A stretch of DNA of 64,000 nucleotides from G963664115 sp965263045 (GCA_965263045.1 CBDHGK010000041.1:1364001-1428000), one strand, 5' to 3'. Positions 17,954-27,471 are shown, numbered from the stretch's first letter. Notes: generated from the sequence alone by a model not told the origin. Program-made: numbers and translations.

Positions 17954-18844
17954 ATGGTCAGGCGTACCGTGTTGACGCAGGCAATCGGACTGGCCGTCGT
18001 CCTCTTGTTGGCCGGATGTGGTGTTTCCCGAACCCGGGTTGTCCCTGCGGAAGAACTTCCGTTTCCTGCATTGGAGGCCTCTCGAGGGGAGTTGATCCAG
18101 AATCTCGAGGCGACCAGCAGTGCCGTAGGGACCTTGACCGCGGCGGTCAGTTTTACGGCTTCGGCTGGGGTACTGAGCCGGGGAGAGGAAACCGTATACC
18201 GGGAGACCCGCGGTTTTCTGGTCGTGGAGCGACCGACGCGGATCCGGATGCGCGGCGAGGCTCCTCTGGCGCTGGTGACCGTGTTTGATATGGTATCTGA
18301 CGGTGAACAGTTCCAGCTCAACGTGCCGGTCCAGAATCGTGTATTTGTCGGGGACACCGTGACCCGGGTCACTGCGGATAACGCAATTCTGAATCTCAGG
18401 CCCCAGCACATTATGGATGCCCTTTTCGTTGACGTTGATCAATACGTCGATAGTCCGAACGTATTGGCCGTCTTCTACGAAGCCGTGGACGGGCGCCGCA
18501 GTTTTTATGTGTTCGAATTCGTGGACAGTGCGGGTGATGAGCCCCAGGTGATCGAGAAGCTGTGGATCGATCGCAGAGACCTCAGGGTTTCGAGGAAAGA
18601 GAGCTTTGGACCCCAGGGGGCGCGCGAGACCGACGTGACGTACGATCTATACCAGGATATTGAAGGAATCAGTTTTCCCGGGCGGGTTCTGATCGAACGG
18701 CCGATCGAAGATTACTCCCTGGAAATCAACTTCAACAGCACTCAACTGAACACGCCGATCGAGGAATCCGCATTCATGATTGCAGTGCCCCCGGGTGCGG
18801 AGTTGATCGAAATTAACGAAGCCGAACCGGGTCAACTGGACTGA
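17954..18844 (+). CDS. Lipoprotein of the LolA/LolB-like type
   Basis: From ATG 17954 the product has 296 residues. It carries a lipoprotein signal (MVRRTVLTQAIGLAVVLLLAGC, in which L-A-G-C is the lipobox), so it is lipid-anchored. A TTG at 17933 is an alternative start. The mature domain has the beta-rich pattern of LolA-fold proteins (ETRGFLVVERPTRIRM, LWIDRRDLRVSRKESFG), which hold a lipid chain in a hydrophobic cavity. The following genes encode an ABC permease and ATPase, and a second LolA-like protein ends the operon. An outer-membrane acceptor role is therefore plausible, by analogy with LolB. Confidence 0.7.
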   Translation: MVRRTVLTQAIGLAVVLLLAGCGVSRTRVVPAEELPFPALEASRGELIQNLEATSSAVGTLTAAVSFTASAGVLSRGEETVYRETRGFLVVERPTRIRMRGEAPLALVTVFDMVSDGEQFQLNVPVQNRVFVGDTVTRVTADNAILNLRPQHIMDALFVDVDQYVDSPNVLAVFYEAVDGRRSFYVFEFVDSAGDEPQVIEKLWIDRRDLRVSRKESFGPQGARETDVTYDLYQDIEGISFPGRVLIERPIEDYSLEINFNSTQLNTPIEESAFMIAVPPGAELIEINEAEPGQLD

Positions 18845-18882
18845 CCGGAATCAGCGCCGGAGTCTCGAGGACTGAGGACTTC

Positions 18883-19983
18883 TTGAACAAAGAAATCATA
18901 TTCGCAAATCTCGCCCAGCGGCCCGTTCGGACGGGAGTCAGCGTTGTCGCTGTCTCTATCGAGGTTGCCCTGATCCTTTTGATCGTAGGGCTGGTGACCG
19001 GAATGAAGGTCGATATCGGACAGCGTGCACAGGGAGTTGGAGCGGAAATCATGCTTCAGGCGCCAGGCTCGTCGGTGTTCCTGGGCTTGAACAGTTCGGT
19101 GATGCCAGTCGCCATTGGCGAACGATTGGCCGAACTTGAGAGTGTCGAGTCTGTCGCTCCGGTCGTGACGCAATTCAATTCCCAGGGTGGTTTGGACATC
19201 GTATTCGGAATCGACCCAGACAGCTTCGGTGCCCTTGGGGGTGGTTTTTCCTTCATTGACGGACGCATCTTCCAATCGAGCGACGAGATCGTCATCGACG
19301 ATCTATACGCCGAAGCCAAAGAAATCGGTGTCGGAGATGAGATATCCGTACTGAATCACCGGTTTTCGGTGTCCGGTGTTGTTGATAACGGAAAAGGCGC
19401 GCGGCTCTACATGGATCTTTCCACAGCCCAGGAAATGATGGGAGCACCCGGTAGAGCTTCGTTGTTTTATATCAAACTCGTCAATCCAGACGACACCTAC
19501 GCGATTGTCGATCAACTGGAAGCGATGTTGCCGACTTATCCCGCGATCCCAGTGCGGGACATGGTTTCGTTGATGAGCAACACGAGCATTCCCGCACTGG
19601 ACGCGTTTCTGACGGTCGTGTTGTCACTTGCGGTTTCTATCGGTGTTCTCGTCATATTCCTGTCGATGTACACCTCGATCAGCGAGCGGACCCGTGAAAT
19701 AGGAATTCTACGGTCGCTCGGGGCTTCCAAGGGTTTTGTGGTCCGTATGATCCTCACGGAAACTTTCTGGCAGTGCATTGTCGGCATTCTGATCGGTATC
19801 GGGCTGAGCTTCGTGGTCGCCAACGCCGTCCAGCTCAGGTATGCCACGCTCGCGATTGTGATCCCTAACGGCTGGATCCTCCAGGCGATTGCCCTGGCGA
19901 TGCTCAGCGGCATTCTTGGCGCGATCTACCCCTCCCTCCGCGCCGCGGGTCAGGATCCTGTCGAAGCACTCGCCTATGAGTAG
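18883..19983 (+). CDS. FtsX/MacB-type ABC transporter permease
   Basis: The gene starts with TTG at 18883, giving 366 residues (NKEIIFANLAQRPVRTGVSV). One N-terminal membrane segment is followed by a large periplasmic domain (roughly residues 45-230) and three C-terminal segments (for example FLTVVLSLAVSIGVLVIFLS), the layout of LolC/LolE and MacB permeases. The conserved cytoplasmic loop reads RTREIGILRSLGASKGFVVRM. With the ATPase encoded next it would extract a lipid or lipoprotein from the inner membrane. Only one permease is present, so a homodimer is likely. Confidence 0.85.
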   Translation: MNKEIIFANLAQRPVRTGVSVVAVSIEVALILLIVGLVTGMKVDIGQRAQGVGAEIMLQAPGSSVFLGLNSSVMPVAIGERLAELESVESVAPVVTQFNSQGGLDIVFGIDPDSFGALGGGFSFIDGRIFQSSDEIVIDDLYAEAKEIGVGDEISVLNHRFSVSGVVDNGKGARLYMDLSTAQEMMGAPGRASLFYIKLVNPDDTYAIVDQLEAMLPTYPAIPVRDMVSLMSNTSIPALDAFLTVVLSLAVSIGVLVIFLSMYTSISERTREIGILRSLGASKGFVVRMILTETFWQCIVGILIGIGLSFVVANAVQLRYATLAIVIPNGWILQAIALAMLSGILGAIYPSLRAAGQDPVEALAYE

Positions 19984-20033
19984 CTTTTGTGATACAAGTC
20001 GAACCACCTGAAGTCGACCTTGCGAGACGATTC

Positions 20034-20780
20034 ATGTTGTTGGAAACCATTGATATAACAAAGATATATCGGACCGGAAAGATTGAAGTCCAAGCTCTCC
20101 GAGGGGTGAGCGTCCGAGTCGATACGGGTGAAATGGTGGCCATCATGGGCCCGTCGGGTTGCGGCAAGTCATCCCTGATGCACATCCTCGGTGCGATGAC
20201 CCAACCGACAGGCGGTCGAGTGCTTGTCGGTGGCCAGAATGTTGCGGAGATGGACGATTCTGCGCGCACCGCTTTTCGGCGGGACAAAGTTGGCTTTGTA
20301 TTTCAGAAGTACAATCTTTTGCCAACGTTGACTGCGAGCGCGAACATTGAAATGGCCCGTCGCATACATGGTGACCACGGGGACCCGCAAGCGGACGCCC
20401 GCCTTGCGGAGATTTTGAGCCTTCTGAAATTGGAAGACATGATGGGCCGCCGTCCTACAGAACTGTCCGGTGGAGAACAACAGAGAGTCGCGATCGCCCG
20501 GGCTGTGATGAAGGAACCCGCAATCATTCTGGCTGACGAACCGACAGGTAATCTGGATTCGAAGAATTCCGAGATCGTCCTGACCATGTTTCGCGAGTTA
20601 AACCGTCGAATGGGACAGACAATATTTATCGTGACCCACAACCCTGATCTTGCCGCTTACGCGGACCGCGTCATCGAGATGCGCGACGGCCGGGTCCACA
20701 GTGACGGGGCAGGTGAGGGATCGGGTCAAAAGGGTTGGGATGTCGGTCTGTTGACTCCGGCGGCTACGAGAGAGGGATAG
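20034..20780 (+). CDS. LolD/MacB-type ABC transporter ATPase
   Basis: This 248-residue ATPase has Walker A GPSGCGKSS, a Q-loop (FQKYNLLP), the signature LSGGEQQRVAIA, Walker B IILADEPTGNLD and the switch histidine in VTHNP. I start at ATG 20034 (MLLETIDITKIYRTG), the usual family start; a GTG at 19989 would add 15 residues. It powers the neighbouring permease and lies 50 bases after it. Confidence 0.9.
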   Translation: MLLETIDITKIYRTGKIEVQALRGVSVRVDTGEMVAIMGPSGCGKSSLMHILGAMTQPTGGRVLVGGQNVAEMDDSARTAFRRDKVGFVFQKYNLLPTLTASANIEMARRIHGDHGDPQADARLAEILSLLKLEDMMGRRPTELSGGEQQRVAIARAVMKEPAIILADEPTGNLDSKNSEIVLTMFRELNRRMGQTIFIVTHNPDLAAYADRVIEMRDGRVHSDGAGEGSGQKGWDVGLLTPAATREG

Positions 20781-20816
20781 GGCACCGAGGAATTTATAAC
20801 CGAGAGATTTGTAACG

Positions 20817-21182
20817 ATGAAGAGTTGGATCATCTGGCAGTTTGGCCGAGGTTCTTTTCAATACGACGTCCTGTGCGGATTGATTCTAATTGCCATTTTT
20901 CTGATTCCACAGGCTGCATTCAACGACCGTCCCGAATTCAGGAGACTATCACTCCAGGATGAAGTTCAGAGAGTTCTCGACGATGACGGAAACGTGGTCT
21001 ACGTCGTCGGGGTGAGGGCCCGCGCCTTTGCCGGCCCATCCGAGAGATTGGAACAGGAAGCGCGCGATACGCTGCAGGCGTTTCTGCAATCTGGGGAACC
21101 CATCGACATCTATCGGACCGAAGCCATCGACAATACGCGTGGCACCCTGGCGGCGTATTCGTTCTGGGTCGTTCGGCAATGA
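20817..21182 (+). CDS. Small membrane-anchored protein of unknown function
   Basis: The product has 121 residues, with one N-terminal transmembrane helix (YDVLCGLILIAIFLIPQAAF) and a soluble C-terminal part (about residues 40-121) likely in the periplasm. I recognise no family. The stop overlaps the next start by four bases (ATGA at 21179-21182), so it is translated together with the LolA-like protein. It is probably an accessory part of the same transport system. Confidence 0.65.
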   Translation: MKSWIIWQFGRGSFQYDVLCGLILIAIFLIPQAAFNDRPEFRRLSLQDEVQRVLDDDGNVVYVVGVRARAFAGPSERLEQEARDTLQAFLQSGEPIDIYRTEAIDNTRGTLAAYSFWVVRQ

Positions 21183-21850
21183 AACGTCTGTGGCATCCCG
21201 TGGCGTTCTGGTTCCTCTGCGGGGTCGGCGTTTCGTTCGGTCAGACCCCCACACCGTTGGACACCGTGTTGGAACAGATGGAGGCGGCTGGCGAGGCATT
21301 TCGCAGTCTCGAAGCCGACATTGAGCGCACAAAAGTGGTGGTTTTTGTGAACGACCACAGCACAGACTCGGGCAAGGTGTATTTCGCCGGTGCCGGCGAG
21401 GATAGCCGCATTCGCCTGAGCATACGCGAACCCGCTGAACAGCATTTGCTTGTCGCCGATGGCAAGGCGCAACTGTACCGTCCACGGATCAATTCTCTGG
21501 AAGAATACGACCTGCGTGAGCGGAGAGATATAGCAGAATTCCTGATGATTGGATTCGGAGCGTCGAATCAGATGCTCACCGACGACTACGACGTCTCAAT
21601 CGTGGGCGAGGCGATGCTCGACGGCATCCAAACGTCAATGCTGATCCTGGAACCAAGATCCGAACGGGTTGCCGGTATGTTCCCCACGATTCAGCTGTGG
21701 GTCGATCAGGAACGGTGGATTCCCGTACAGAGCCGCCTGAACGAAGCCGGCGGTGACTATCAGATCGTAAAATATTCCAGCATCGTACTGAACGGTCGTG
21801 TCGGGAACGACATTTTCACATTGGACCTCCCCGAAGACGTCAACCGATAG
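21179..21850 (+). CDS. LolA-like periplasmic lipid/lipoprotein carrier
   Basis: This 223-residue protein has a signal peptide (MKRLWHPVAFWFLCGVGVSFG) and a LolA-type fold: an amphipathic helix near the mature N-terminus (LDTVLEQMEAAGEAFRSLEA), then strands carrying VADGKAQLYRPRINSLEEY and LILEPRSERVAGMFPTIQLW. LolA proteins shuttle lipoproteins across the periplasm, and related ones carry other lipids. Position at the end of an operon with a matching ABC transporter supports this. It is distinct from the LolA/LolB-like lipoprotein at the operon's start. Confidence 0.75.
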   Translation: MKRLWHPVAFWFLCGVGVSFGQTPTPLDTVLEQMEAAGEAFRSLEADIERTKVVVFVNDHSTDSGKVYFAGAGEDSRIRLSIREPAEQHLLVADGKAQLYRPRINSLEEYDLRERRDIAEFLMIGFGASNQMLTDDYDVSIVGEAMLDGIQTSMLILEPRSERVAGMFPTIQLWVDQERWIPVQSRLNEAGGDYQIVKYSSIVLNGRVGNDIFTLDLPEDVNR

Positions 21851-22032
21851 ACGTTTGCCGTTTCGCCGGAGCTGTGGCCCGGTCTTTTCGATACTCTGCG
21901 TCTCCTGGAGCGTATTCGTCCGAAGAAGATCGGACTCGGACAGATGATCTCGATTTGTCCAGACAGGGGCAACGCAGACGCCGGGATGTCGCCGGCCCTC
22001 CAGCCGAAGATTGATGAGAAATGCGGGCTAAG

Positions 22033-22713
22033 CTAAGCTCGGAGGGAGGCTTTGGCGGCGACTTCCGGCTCTTTCGCAGGTTCCACTTCTTCCTCGATTT
22101 GGAGCGAAAGATCTTGCCGTTCCAATCGGCTGGCTTCCTTCCATGTGTACCAGATTCTCTGGAAAACCGTCCAGTTGGTGAGGATCGCCATGATCCAGAG
22201 TACGACGGCCATACGGTCGGTTAAGGCCCCGATGATCAGGAGCACGACCCGTTCGGCGCGCTCGAGGAAGCCGACCTTGCAAGCCGGGATCAGGGACTCG
22301 GCGCGGGCGCGTGTATAGCTGGTCATGACGGATCCGATAATGACCATCGCGGTGAGTCCGACATAAAACATGCGGTCCATCTTGGCGTACCAGATGAGGA
22401 GACCGAACAGCATCAACATGTCGGAATACCGGTCTATGACGGAATCCAGAAATGCCCCAAAGCGTGTGACGGTCTGAGTGACCCGGGCGACGGCGCCATC
22501 GAGCATGTCGAAGACACCGGCAAAAAGCACGACGAACCCAGCCCAGAAAAACATACCCTTTGCGAAGAGGACTGTCGCAAAAATATTTACACCGAGACCG
22601 ATGAAGGTGAGGATGTTGGGGTTGACGCGGTGCTTGGACAGACGGCGGACTAGAAAGTCCTGAGCCTTCTTGCCGCCTTTGCCGATCTTCCCGCTGATCG
22701 TGTGAAATGTCAT
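22033..22713 (-). CDS. CDP-alcohol phosphatidyltransferase
   Basis: This is an integral membrane enzyme of 226 residues that joins a CDP-activated lipid to an alcohol with release of CMP. It has the catalytic signature D-M-L-D-G-A-V-A-R-(x8)-G-(x3)-D-(x3)-D around residues 70-92. Several membrane segments follow. The product lipid (phosphatidylinositol-like, phosphatidylglycerol phosphate or other) cannot be told from sequence. The C-terminus is acidic (IEEEVEPAKEPE). It is the last gene of the minus-strand mla-greA run. Confidence 0.88.
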   Translation of the reverse strand: MTFHTISGKIGKGGKKAQDFLVRRLSKHRVNPNILTFIGLGVNIFATVLFAKGMFFWAGFVVLFAGVFDMLDGAVARVTQTVTRFGAFLDSVIDRYSDMLMLFGLLIWYAKMDRMFYVGLTAMVIIGSVMTSYTRARAESLIPACKVGFLERAERVVLLIIGALTDRMAVVLWIMAILTNWTVFQRIWYTWKEASRLERQDLSLQIEEEVEPAKEPEVAAKASLRA

Positions 22714-22813
22714 CAGGTGTTAAGGTTGGAATGCGTCCGGGTACCCACCATCCGTGCGATTTTACGCTAATTTCGAGTCATGAACAAATTGTTGCTCAGA
22801 GCGGGCGGCGCCT

Positions 22814-23281
22814 TCAGTCGTCGTGAATCGTTGTAAAGCTAATGACTTCGAAGGACCGGGCTCCGGCCGGGATTCTCACAGCTACGGTGTCGCCGTCCTG
22901 CTTGCCGAGGAGACCCCGACCAATCGGGGACGTGGTGGATATCGCACCCGCGGACAGATCCGCGTCCTCGGTCGTCACCAGCTTGAATACGACCTCTTCC
23001 TCCTTTTCTACATCGAAGAGCGTTACTGTTGAGCCGAGGGAAATCCGATCCCGGGGAATCTTGTCGACATTGATCATCGAAAGGTCGGAAAGCCGCTTTC
23101 TGAGCTGGCTCAATCGGGCCTGAACGTAGTCTTGACGTTCCTTTGCCGCGTGGTACTCGGCGTTTTCCCTCAGATCCCCCATCGCTACGGCCGTCTTCAG
23201 TGCCCGTGGGAGTTCAGTTTTCAGTTCCTTGTCAAGCGTCTTGACTTCTTCTTCTATCTTTCTTCTGGATTCCAATACCAT
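22814..23281 (-). CDS. greA: Transcription elongation factor GreA
   Basis: GreA stimulates the cleavage of backtracked RNA by RNA polymerase. The 155-residue product has the N-terminal coiled coil with the conserved tip GDLRENAEYHAAKE, whose acidic residues reach into the polymerase active site, and a C-terminal FKBP-like domain with SPIGRGLLGKQDGDTV. It lies 39 bases after the mlaD-like gene. Confidence 0.95.
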   Translation of the reverse strand: MVLESRRKIEEEVKTLDKELKTELPRALKTAVAMGDLRENAEYHAAKERQDYVQARLSQLRKRLSDLSMINVDKIPRDRISLGSTVTLFDVEKEEEVVFKLVTTEDADLSAGAISTTSPIGRGLLGKQDGDTVAVRIPAGARSFEVISFTTIHDD

Positions 23282-23320
23282 CAGGTATCTCCATGCGCTC
23301 GTTTTGCGGGCGTGGTTCGC

Positions 23321-24397
23321 TCAAAAAAGTCTGAAATTGATGGTGAGAAATTTCCCAGGGTCCTGTCTGAAATCGTACACGAGTTTCAACATTTCGGAGA
23401 CTGCCTGGTTGACGTTGTTGTAGAGGGCCGGATCGTTGATCAGCCGGCCGGCAGTCCCTTCGCTGTTGGCGACGTTGGAAACCATGGTGGACACGCCTTC
23501 CATCGCAGTCCGGGCTTCAACGAATAGGGTGTCATCCTGGCTGAGACGTCCGAGAGTGCCCTCACCCTGTTCCAGTCTATCCACGACGTTGCTGGCCTTT
23601 TCAACCAGCTCGCTGGCCTGGTCATAGATCGTTGGGTCGTGAATAAACTTGCCCAGGGTACCTTCGCCACTGTCTACATCCGCGATCAGGGCTTCCATCC
23701 GATCGACGGTGTCGGTCATACGGGCGAACAGGGCGTCGTCCGACATCAACCGGCCGATCGTACCGTTACCCGTCCGCGCATTCCGTACGAGTTGGTTGAC
23801 CTCCAGCACGACGTCGTTCGCGTTGTCAAATACGGACGTGTCGGTCAGTATTCGGCCCAGCGTGCCTTCTCCTTCCTGAATCTGAGTGGCAATCTGTTGT
23901 ACGCGTTCACTGAGAACGCCCAGGTTGGCAATGACGTCGTTGGTTCCCGTGATCAGTTCCCGAATATCACCGGCCCCCTGTCCCTGCAGTGTACCTCCAT
24001 CCGGGAGCGGGGTTCCCGCTCCGGGGCCCCGGGCGATATCCACGTAGCTGTCGCCCAGCAGGCCAATCGTCTGTACCGTGACGAGAGAGTCCGAGAAGAT
24101 GAGGTTCTGATACTGTTGGTCGATGCGCATTTCTACGGCCACAGAACGTTCTGGTTCGGGCTGGGTCGAAAGCTCAACCCCGCTGACGTTACCCACCGTC
24201 ACACCCTCCAGCCACACTTCGGCGCCCGTGTTCATGCCGCTTGCCGAATCGAAGTATGCCGTAATCGTGTATGTGGGAGTGAAGAATCCCGTTTCGCCAC
24301 CCACAAAAAAGATTGCGGCTGCCAATAGCACAAAACTGGTGAGAACGAGGATCCCGACACGTAGTTCGATCCAGGATACTGATTGACGCGTTGCCAT
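23321..24397 (-). CDS. mlaD: MlaD/MCE-family lipid-transport protein with five 34-residue repeats
   Basis: The protein has 358 residues from ATG 24397, which follows GGGGAGG. It has an N-terminal transmembrane helix (VGILVLTSFVLLAAAIFFVG) and an MCE domain (about residues 40-120, including YFDSASGMNTGAEVWLEGV). The C-terminal half contains five copies of a motif G-E-G-T-L-G-R, spaced exactly 34 residues apart, in a helical region. MlaD-type proteins form a periplasmic hexamer on the MlaFE ABC transporter and move phospholipids between membranes. The repeats suggest an extended helical tube or needle. It is encoded after the ATPase and permease. Confidence 0.9.
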   Translation of the reverse strand: MATRQSVSWIELRVGILVLTSFVLLAAAIFFVGGETGFFTPTYTITAYFDSASGMNTGAEVWLEGVTVGNVSGVELSTQPEPERSVAVEMRIDQQYQNLIFSDSLVTVQTIGLLGDSYVDIARGPGAGTPLPDGGTLQGQGAGDIRELITGTNDVIANLGVLSERVQQIATQIQEGEGTLGRILTDTSVFDNANDVVLEVNQLVRNARTGNGTIGRLMSDDALFARMTDTVDRMEALIADVDSGEGTLGKFIHDPTIYDQASELVEKASNVVDRLEQGEGTLGRLSQDDTLFVEARTAMEGVSTMVSNVANSEGTAGRLINDPALYNNVNQAVSEMLKLVYDFRQDPGKFLTINFRLF

Positions 24398-24545
24398 GTT
24401 GTTCGCCTCCCCAGCCAGCCGATGACCGAGTGTTCGTCCAGCTGCCGGCCACTTGAATTTGCGATCTGCTGATGTTCGCGCGGTTCCCGTTCGCCACTCG
24501 AATGGATGCGCCTCACCGATCTCTCCGCCCACCCCGCTGGGCTGT

Positions 24546-25385
24546 TTACCTGAGAAACTTCTGAATGTAAGGGTCGCTCGACTCCCGCAGTACTTCGTCT
24601 GGTCCTTCAAAAACGACCTTGCCCTGATAGATCATGACAAAGCGCGTGTGGGCCAGACAAAACGTGCCGTCCTCCCTCTTGAACCGCACACTACCATTAG
24701 ATTCCTCGGCGTACTCCGCCGCCACAGTAAATGCGTCCCGCAATCGATGCGTAACGAAGACGCCCGAGACTCCCTGTGTATCCCGCAGCCGGATGATGAG
24801 TTCGTTGATGCGTCGCGATGTGACCGGGTCCAAGCCGGCGGTCGGTTCGTCATAGAGGATGACCTTGGGTTCGGAAACCAGAGTCCGTGCCAATGCAACG
24901 CGCCGCTTCATGCCGCCCGACAGTTCGGAGGGCATGCGTTGGACGGCCTCTTCGAGACCCACAAAACCGAGAACTCTCCGGACCCGTTCTTCAATTTCAT
25001 CCCCGTCAACGTTCAGTTCGTACAGGCGATAAGCTACGTTCTCGAAAACAGAGAGCGAATCGAAGAGTCCTGATTCCTGAAAAACCATTCCAATCTTAGG
25101 TCGGATCCCGATGAGCGCCCGCTCGCCCAGATGGGTGATATCCTGGCCGTCGATCATGACGGTGCCGTGGTCTGGACGCTCCAGACCCATCATCAGCTTC
25201 AGCATCGTTGATTTACCCGATCCGCTACCGCCGAGAATGATCTTGGTCTCTCCCTCGTTTAACCGAAACGACACACCGTCGAGCACCCGCAGGTCGCCGT
25301 AGTACTTCGTGACGTTTCGAAGTTCAAGGATGCAACCGGACGACGATTGAGTGCCGTATTCGGGCTTCTGATCCACCGTTTTCAT
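24546..25385 (-). CDS. mlaF: MlaF-type ABC transporter ATPase
   Basis: This 279-residue ATPase has Walker A GGSGSGKST, signature LSGGMKRRVALA, Walker B VILYDEPTAGLDP and H-loop VTHR. An insertion-like stretch (EESNGSVRFKREDGTF) before the C-terminus is also seen in other MCE-system ATPases. It energises phospholipid transport through MlaE. The first four bases overlap the end of the permease gene (25382-25385). Confidence 0.92.
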   Translation of the reverse strand: MKTVDQKPEYGTQSSSGCILELRNVTKYYGDLRVLDGVSFRLNEGETKIILGGSGSGKSTMLKLMMGLERPDHGTVMIDGQDITHLGERALIGIRPKIGMVFQESGLFDSLSVFENVAYRLYELNVDGDEIEERVRRVLGFVGLEEAVQRMPSELSGGMKRRVALARTLVSEPKVILYDEPTAGLDPVTSRRINELIIRLRDTQGVSGVFVTHRLRDAFTVAAEYAEESNGSVRFKREDGTFCLAHTRFVMIYQGKVVFEGPDEVLRESSDPYIQKFLR

Positions 25386-26179
25386 GAATATGTCTGAATG
25401 ATGCGCGTTAAGAAAAAGTCCGATACAAGAATGAGAACCGAGGACGCCACCACCGCGCGCGTCGTGGCGCGGCCGACCCCCTGGGTGCCGCCTTCAGTGC
25501 TCAGACCCGAGTAACAACTGACGGTGGCGATAATCGCGCCGAATACGAGGGGCTTAAGCAGGCCGCCCAGGATGTCGTTGTAGCTGAGTGCATCCCACGC
25601 CGAACTGAGGTAGAGGTTCGCGGAAAGGTGCAGCAAGCCGACGGCGACAAAGAGCCCACCAATCACACCGACGGCATCGGCGACAATTGTCAAAAGAGGC
25701 TGCATTGCCACCGTGGCGAAGATGCGCGGAACGACGAGTTTCTTTATGGGATCGGTCCCCAGCGCGCGCATCGCGTTGATCTGCTCGGTGACCTTCATCG
25801 ATCCCAGTTCGGATGCCATGCCGGAACCGACACGCCCGGCCACCATCAGGGACGCAAGCACGGGTCCTAATTCCCGCACCAGCGAGATTGACACGAGCGA
25901 TCCCGTCAAGCCGACGGCGCCGAAAGTGGAGAGTGTTGATGAAGTTTGAAGCGCGAGGACGGCCCCAGTGAAAAATCCCGTCAGAATAATGATGGTCAGC
26001 GACTGAACACCGACAGTGTCCATCTGAATCAGAATATCCTGAAAGTAAAATGGGCGTCGGAATGCACCGAGGAAAGCACGAACCGTCATCATCGTCAGAT
26101 CCTGTACCTCGATGACAAGGGGCTTCGGGCTGAACATCATACTGCCGGTCATCCTATCGGAAGACCCATTTAGCGTCAA
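25382..26179 (-). CDS. mlaE: MlaE-type ABC transporter permease
   Basis: This 265-residue integral membrane protein has the MlaE core: FTGAVLALQTSSTLSTFGA, SLVRELGPVLASLMVAGRVGSG and MRALGTDPIKKLVVPR. It forms the inner-membrane channel part of the retrograde or anterograde phospholipid transporter. It is the first gene of the minus-strand operon; the opposite-strand aroC starts 107 bases away. Confidence 0.93.
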   Translation of the reverse strand: MTLNGSSDRMTGSMMFSPKPLVIEVQDLTMMTVRAFLGAFRRPFYFQDILIQMDTVGVQSLTIIILTGFFTGAVLALQTSSTLSTFGAVGLTGSLVSISLVRELGPVLASLMVAGRVGSGMASELGSMKVTEQINAMRALGTDPIKKLVVPRIFATVAMQPLLTIVADAVGVIGGLFVAVGLLHLSANLYLSSAWDALSYNDILGGLLKPLVFGAIIATVSCYSGLSTEGGTQGVGRATTRAVVASSVLILVSDFFLTRIIQTYS

Positions 26180-26286
26180 CGGCGTCAGTGAGTGTACCGG
26201 TCACGACTTCACGACCGATGCGGATGCCGGAAGTTTGGGTCGATCCAGCGCCTAGCGGCGGGAAGCGGGGCTGCTATACTGACCCG

Positions 26287-27471
26287 ATGTTGAGGTTTAA
26301 GACTGCAGGGGAGTCCCACGGACAGGCGCTGGTCACAATCGTCGATGGAGTTCCGGCGAATCTGGACCTGAATATCGAATTCATCAATGCCGAATTGAAG
26401 CGCCGTCAGGGAGGATTTGGTCGCGGCGGGCGCATGAAGATCGAGTCCGACAAGGTCCGGGTCCTCTCCGGAGTGCGGCACGGTCGGACGCTGGGGAGCC
26501 CGATTGCGCTGCTGATCGAGAATCGCGACTGGGCGAACTGGGATGACGTCATGTCGGTCGACCCGGTTTCGACGGAAGTCGCCAAAAAAAGGCGCGTTAC
26601 CCGGCCCAGGCCCGGGCATGCGGATCTTGCTGGATCTCAGAAATTCGACCAGTCGGATGCCCGGAATATTCTTGAACGTTCCAGCGCACGCGAAACGACG
26701 GCACGAGTCGCTGCGGGTGCTGTGGCGAAGGAATTCCTGAAGGCCTTCGATATGGACATCCTGAGCCACACGACAGGTATCGGTGTGGCGAAGATCCCCG
26801 ACGACTTCGTGGTCACATGGGAACAACTCGAATCTGTGCGCAATGACACTGTCGTTCGATGTGTTCTCGAGGACAGTTCCAAGCGCATGGTGGCCGAAAT
26901 AGAGAAAGCGCAGAAACTGGGGGATACCATTGGAGGCACCTTTGAAGTCGTCGTTCGAAACCCGCCTCCGGGTCTGGGTTCTCATACCGGCTGGGACGTG
27001 AAAGTGGACGGGCGGCTGGCTCAGGCCATCATGTCGATCAACGCGGTCAAGGCCGTAGAGATTGGCGACGGCGTCAGAGTCGCAGAACTTCGCGGCTCAG
27101 TTTCTCATGACGAAATATCGTTCGATGCGGAGACCGGCCGCTTCAGCCGGTTGTCGAATCGAGCGGGTGGAATCGAAGGCGGCATGACCAACGGTGAGGA
27201 TGTCCGGGTTATCGGGTATCTGAAGCCGATCCCGACACTCAAGAAGGCGCTCCGTTCCGTTGATATGATTTCGAAGGAACCGTTCCTTGCCGCCCACGAA
27301 CGCTCCGATACCTGCACGGTACCGGCCGCCGGTGTGATTGCTGAGTCGATGGTGGCACTGGTCCTGGCCGATGCCGTGACCGAAAAGTTTGGCGGCGATT
27401 CGATTGGCGAATCCCATAGAAACTATGCGAGTTATCTGGAACAGCTCAGGAATTTCGGGCAGGCCGGTTGA
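26287..27471 (+). CDS. aroC: Chorismate synthase
   Basis: The enzyme converts 5-enolpyruvylshikimate-3-phosphate to chorismate, the last common step of aromatic synthesis. The product has 394 residues from ATG 26287 (MLRFKTAGESHGQALV); an in-frame ATG at 26188 lies outside the conserved start. Family signatures are GESHG, RPGHADLAG, RSSARETTARVAAG and a C-terminal block with DTCTVPAAGVI. It is transcribed away from mlaE. Confidence 0.96.
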   Translation: MLRFKTAGESHGQALVTIVDGVPANLDLNIEFINAELKRRQGGFGRGGRMKIESDKVRVLSGVRHGRTLGSPIALLIENRDWANWDDVMSVDPVSTEVAKKRRVTRPRPGHADLAGSQKFDQSDARNILERSSARETTARVAAGAVAKEFLKAFDMDILSHTTGIGVAKIPDDFVVTWEQLESVRNDTVVRCVLEDSSKRMVAEIEKAQKLGDTIGGTFEVVVRNPPPGLGSHTGWDVKVDGRLAQAIMSINAVKAVEIGDGVRVAELRGSVSHDEISFDAETGRFSRLSNRAGGIEGGMTNGEDVRVIGYLKPIPTLKKALRSVDMISKEPFLAAHERSDTCTVPAAGVIAESMVALVLADAVTEKFGGDSIGESHRNYASYLEQLRNFGQAG

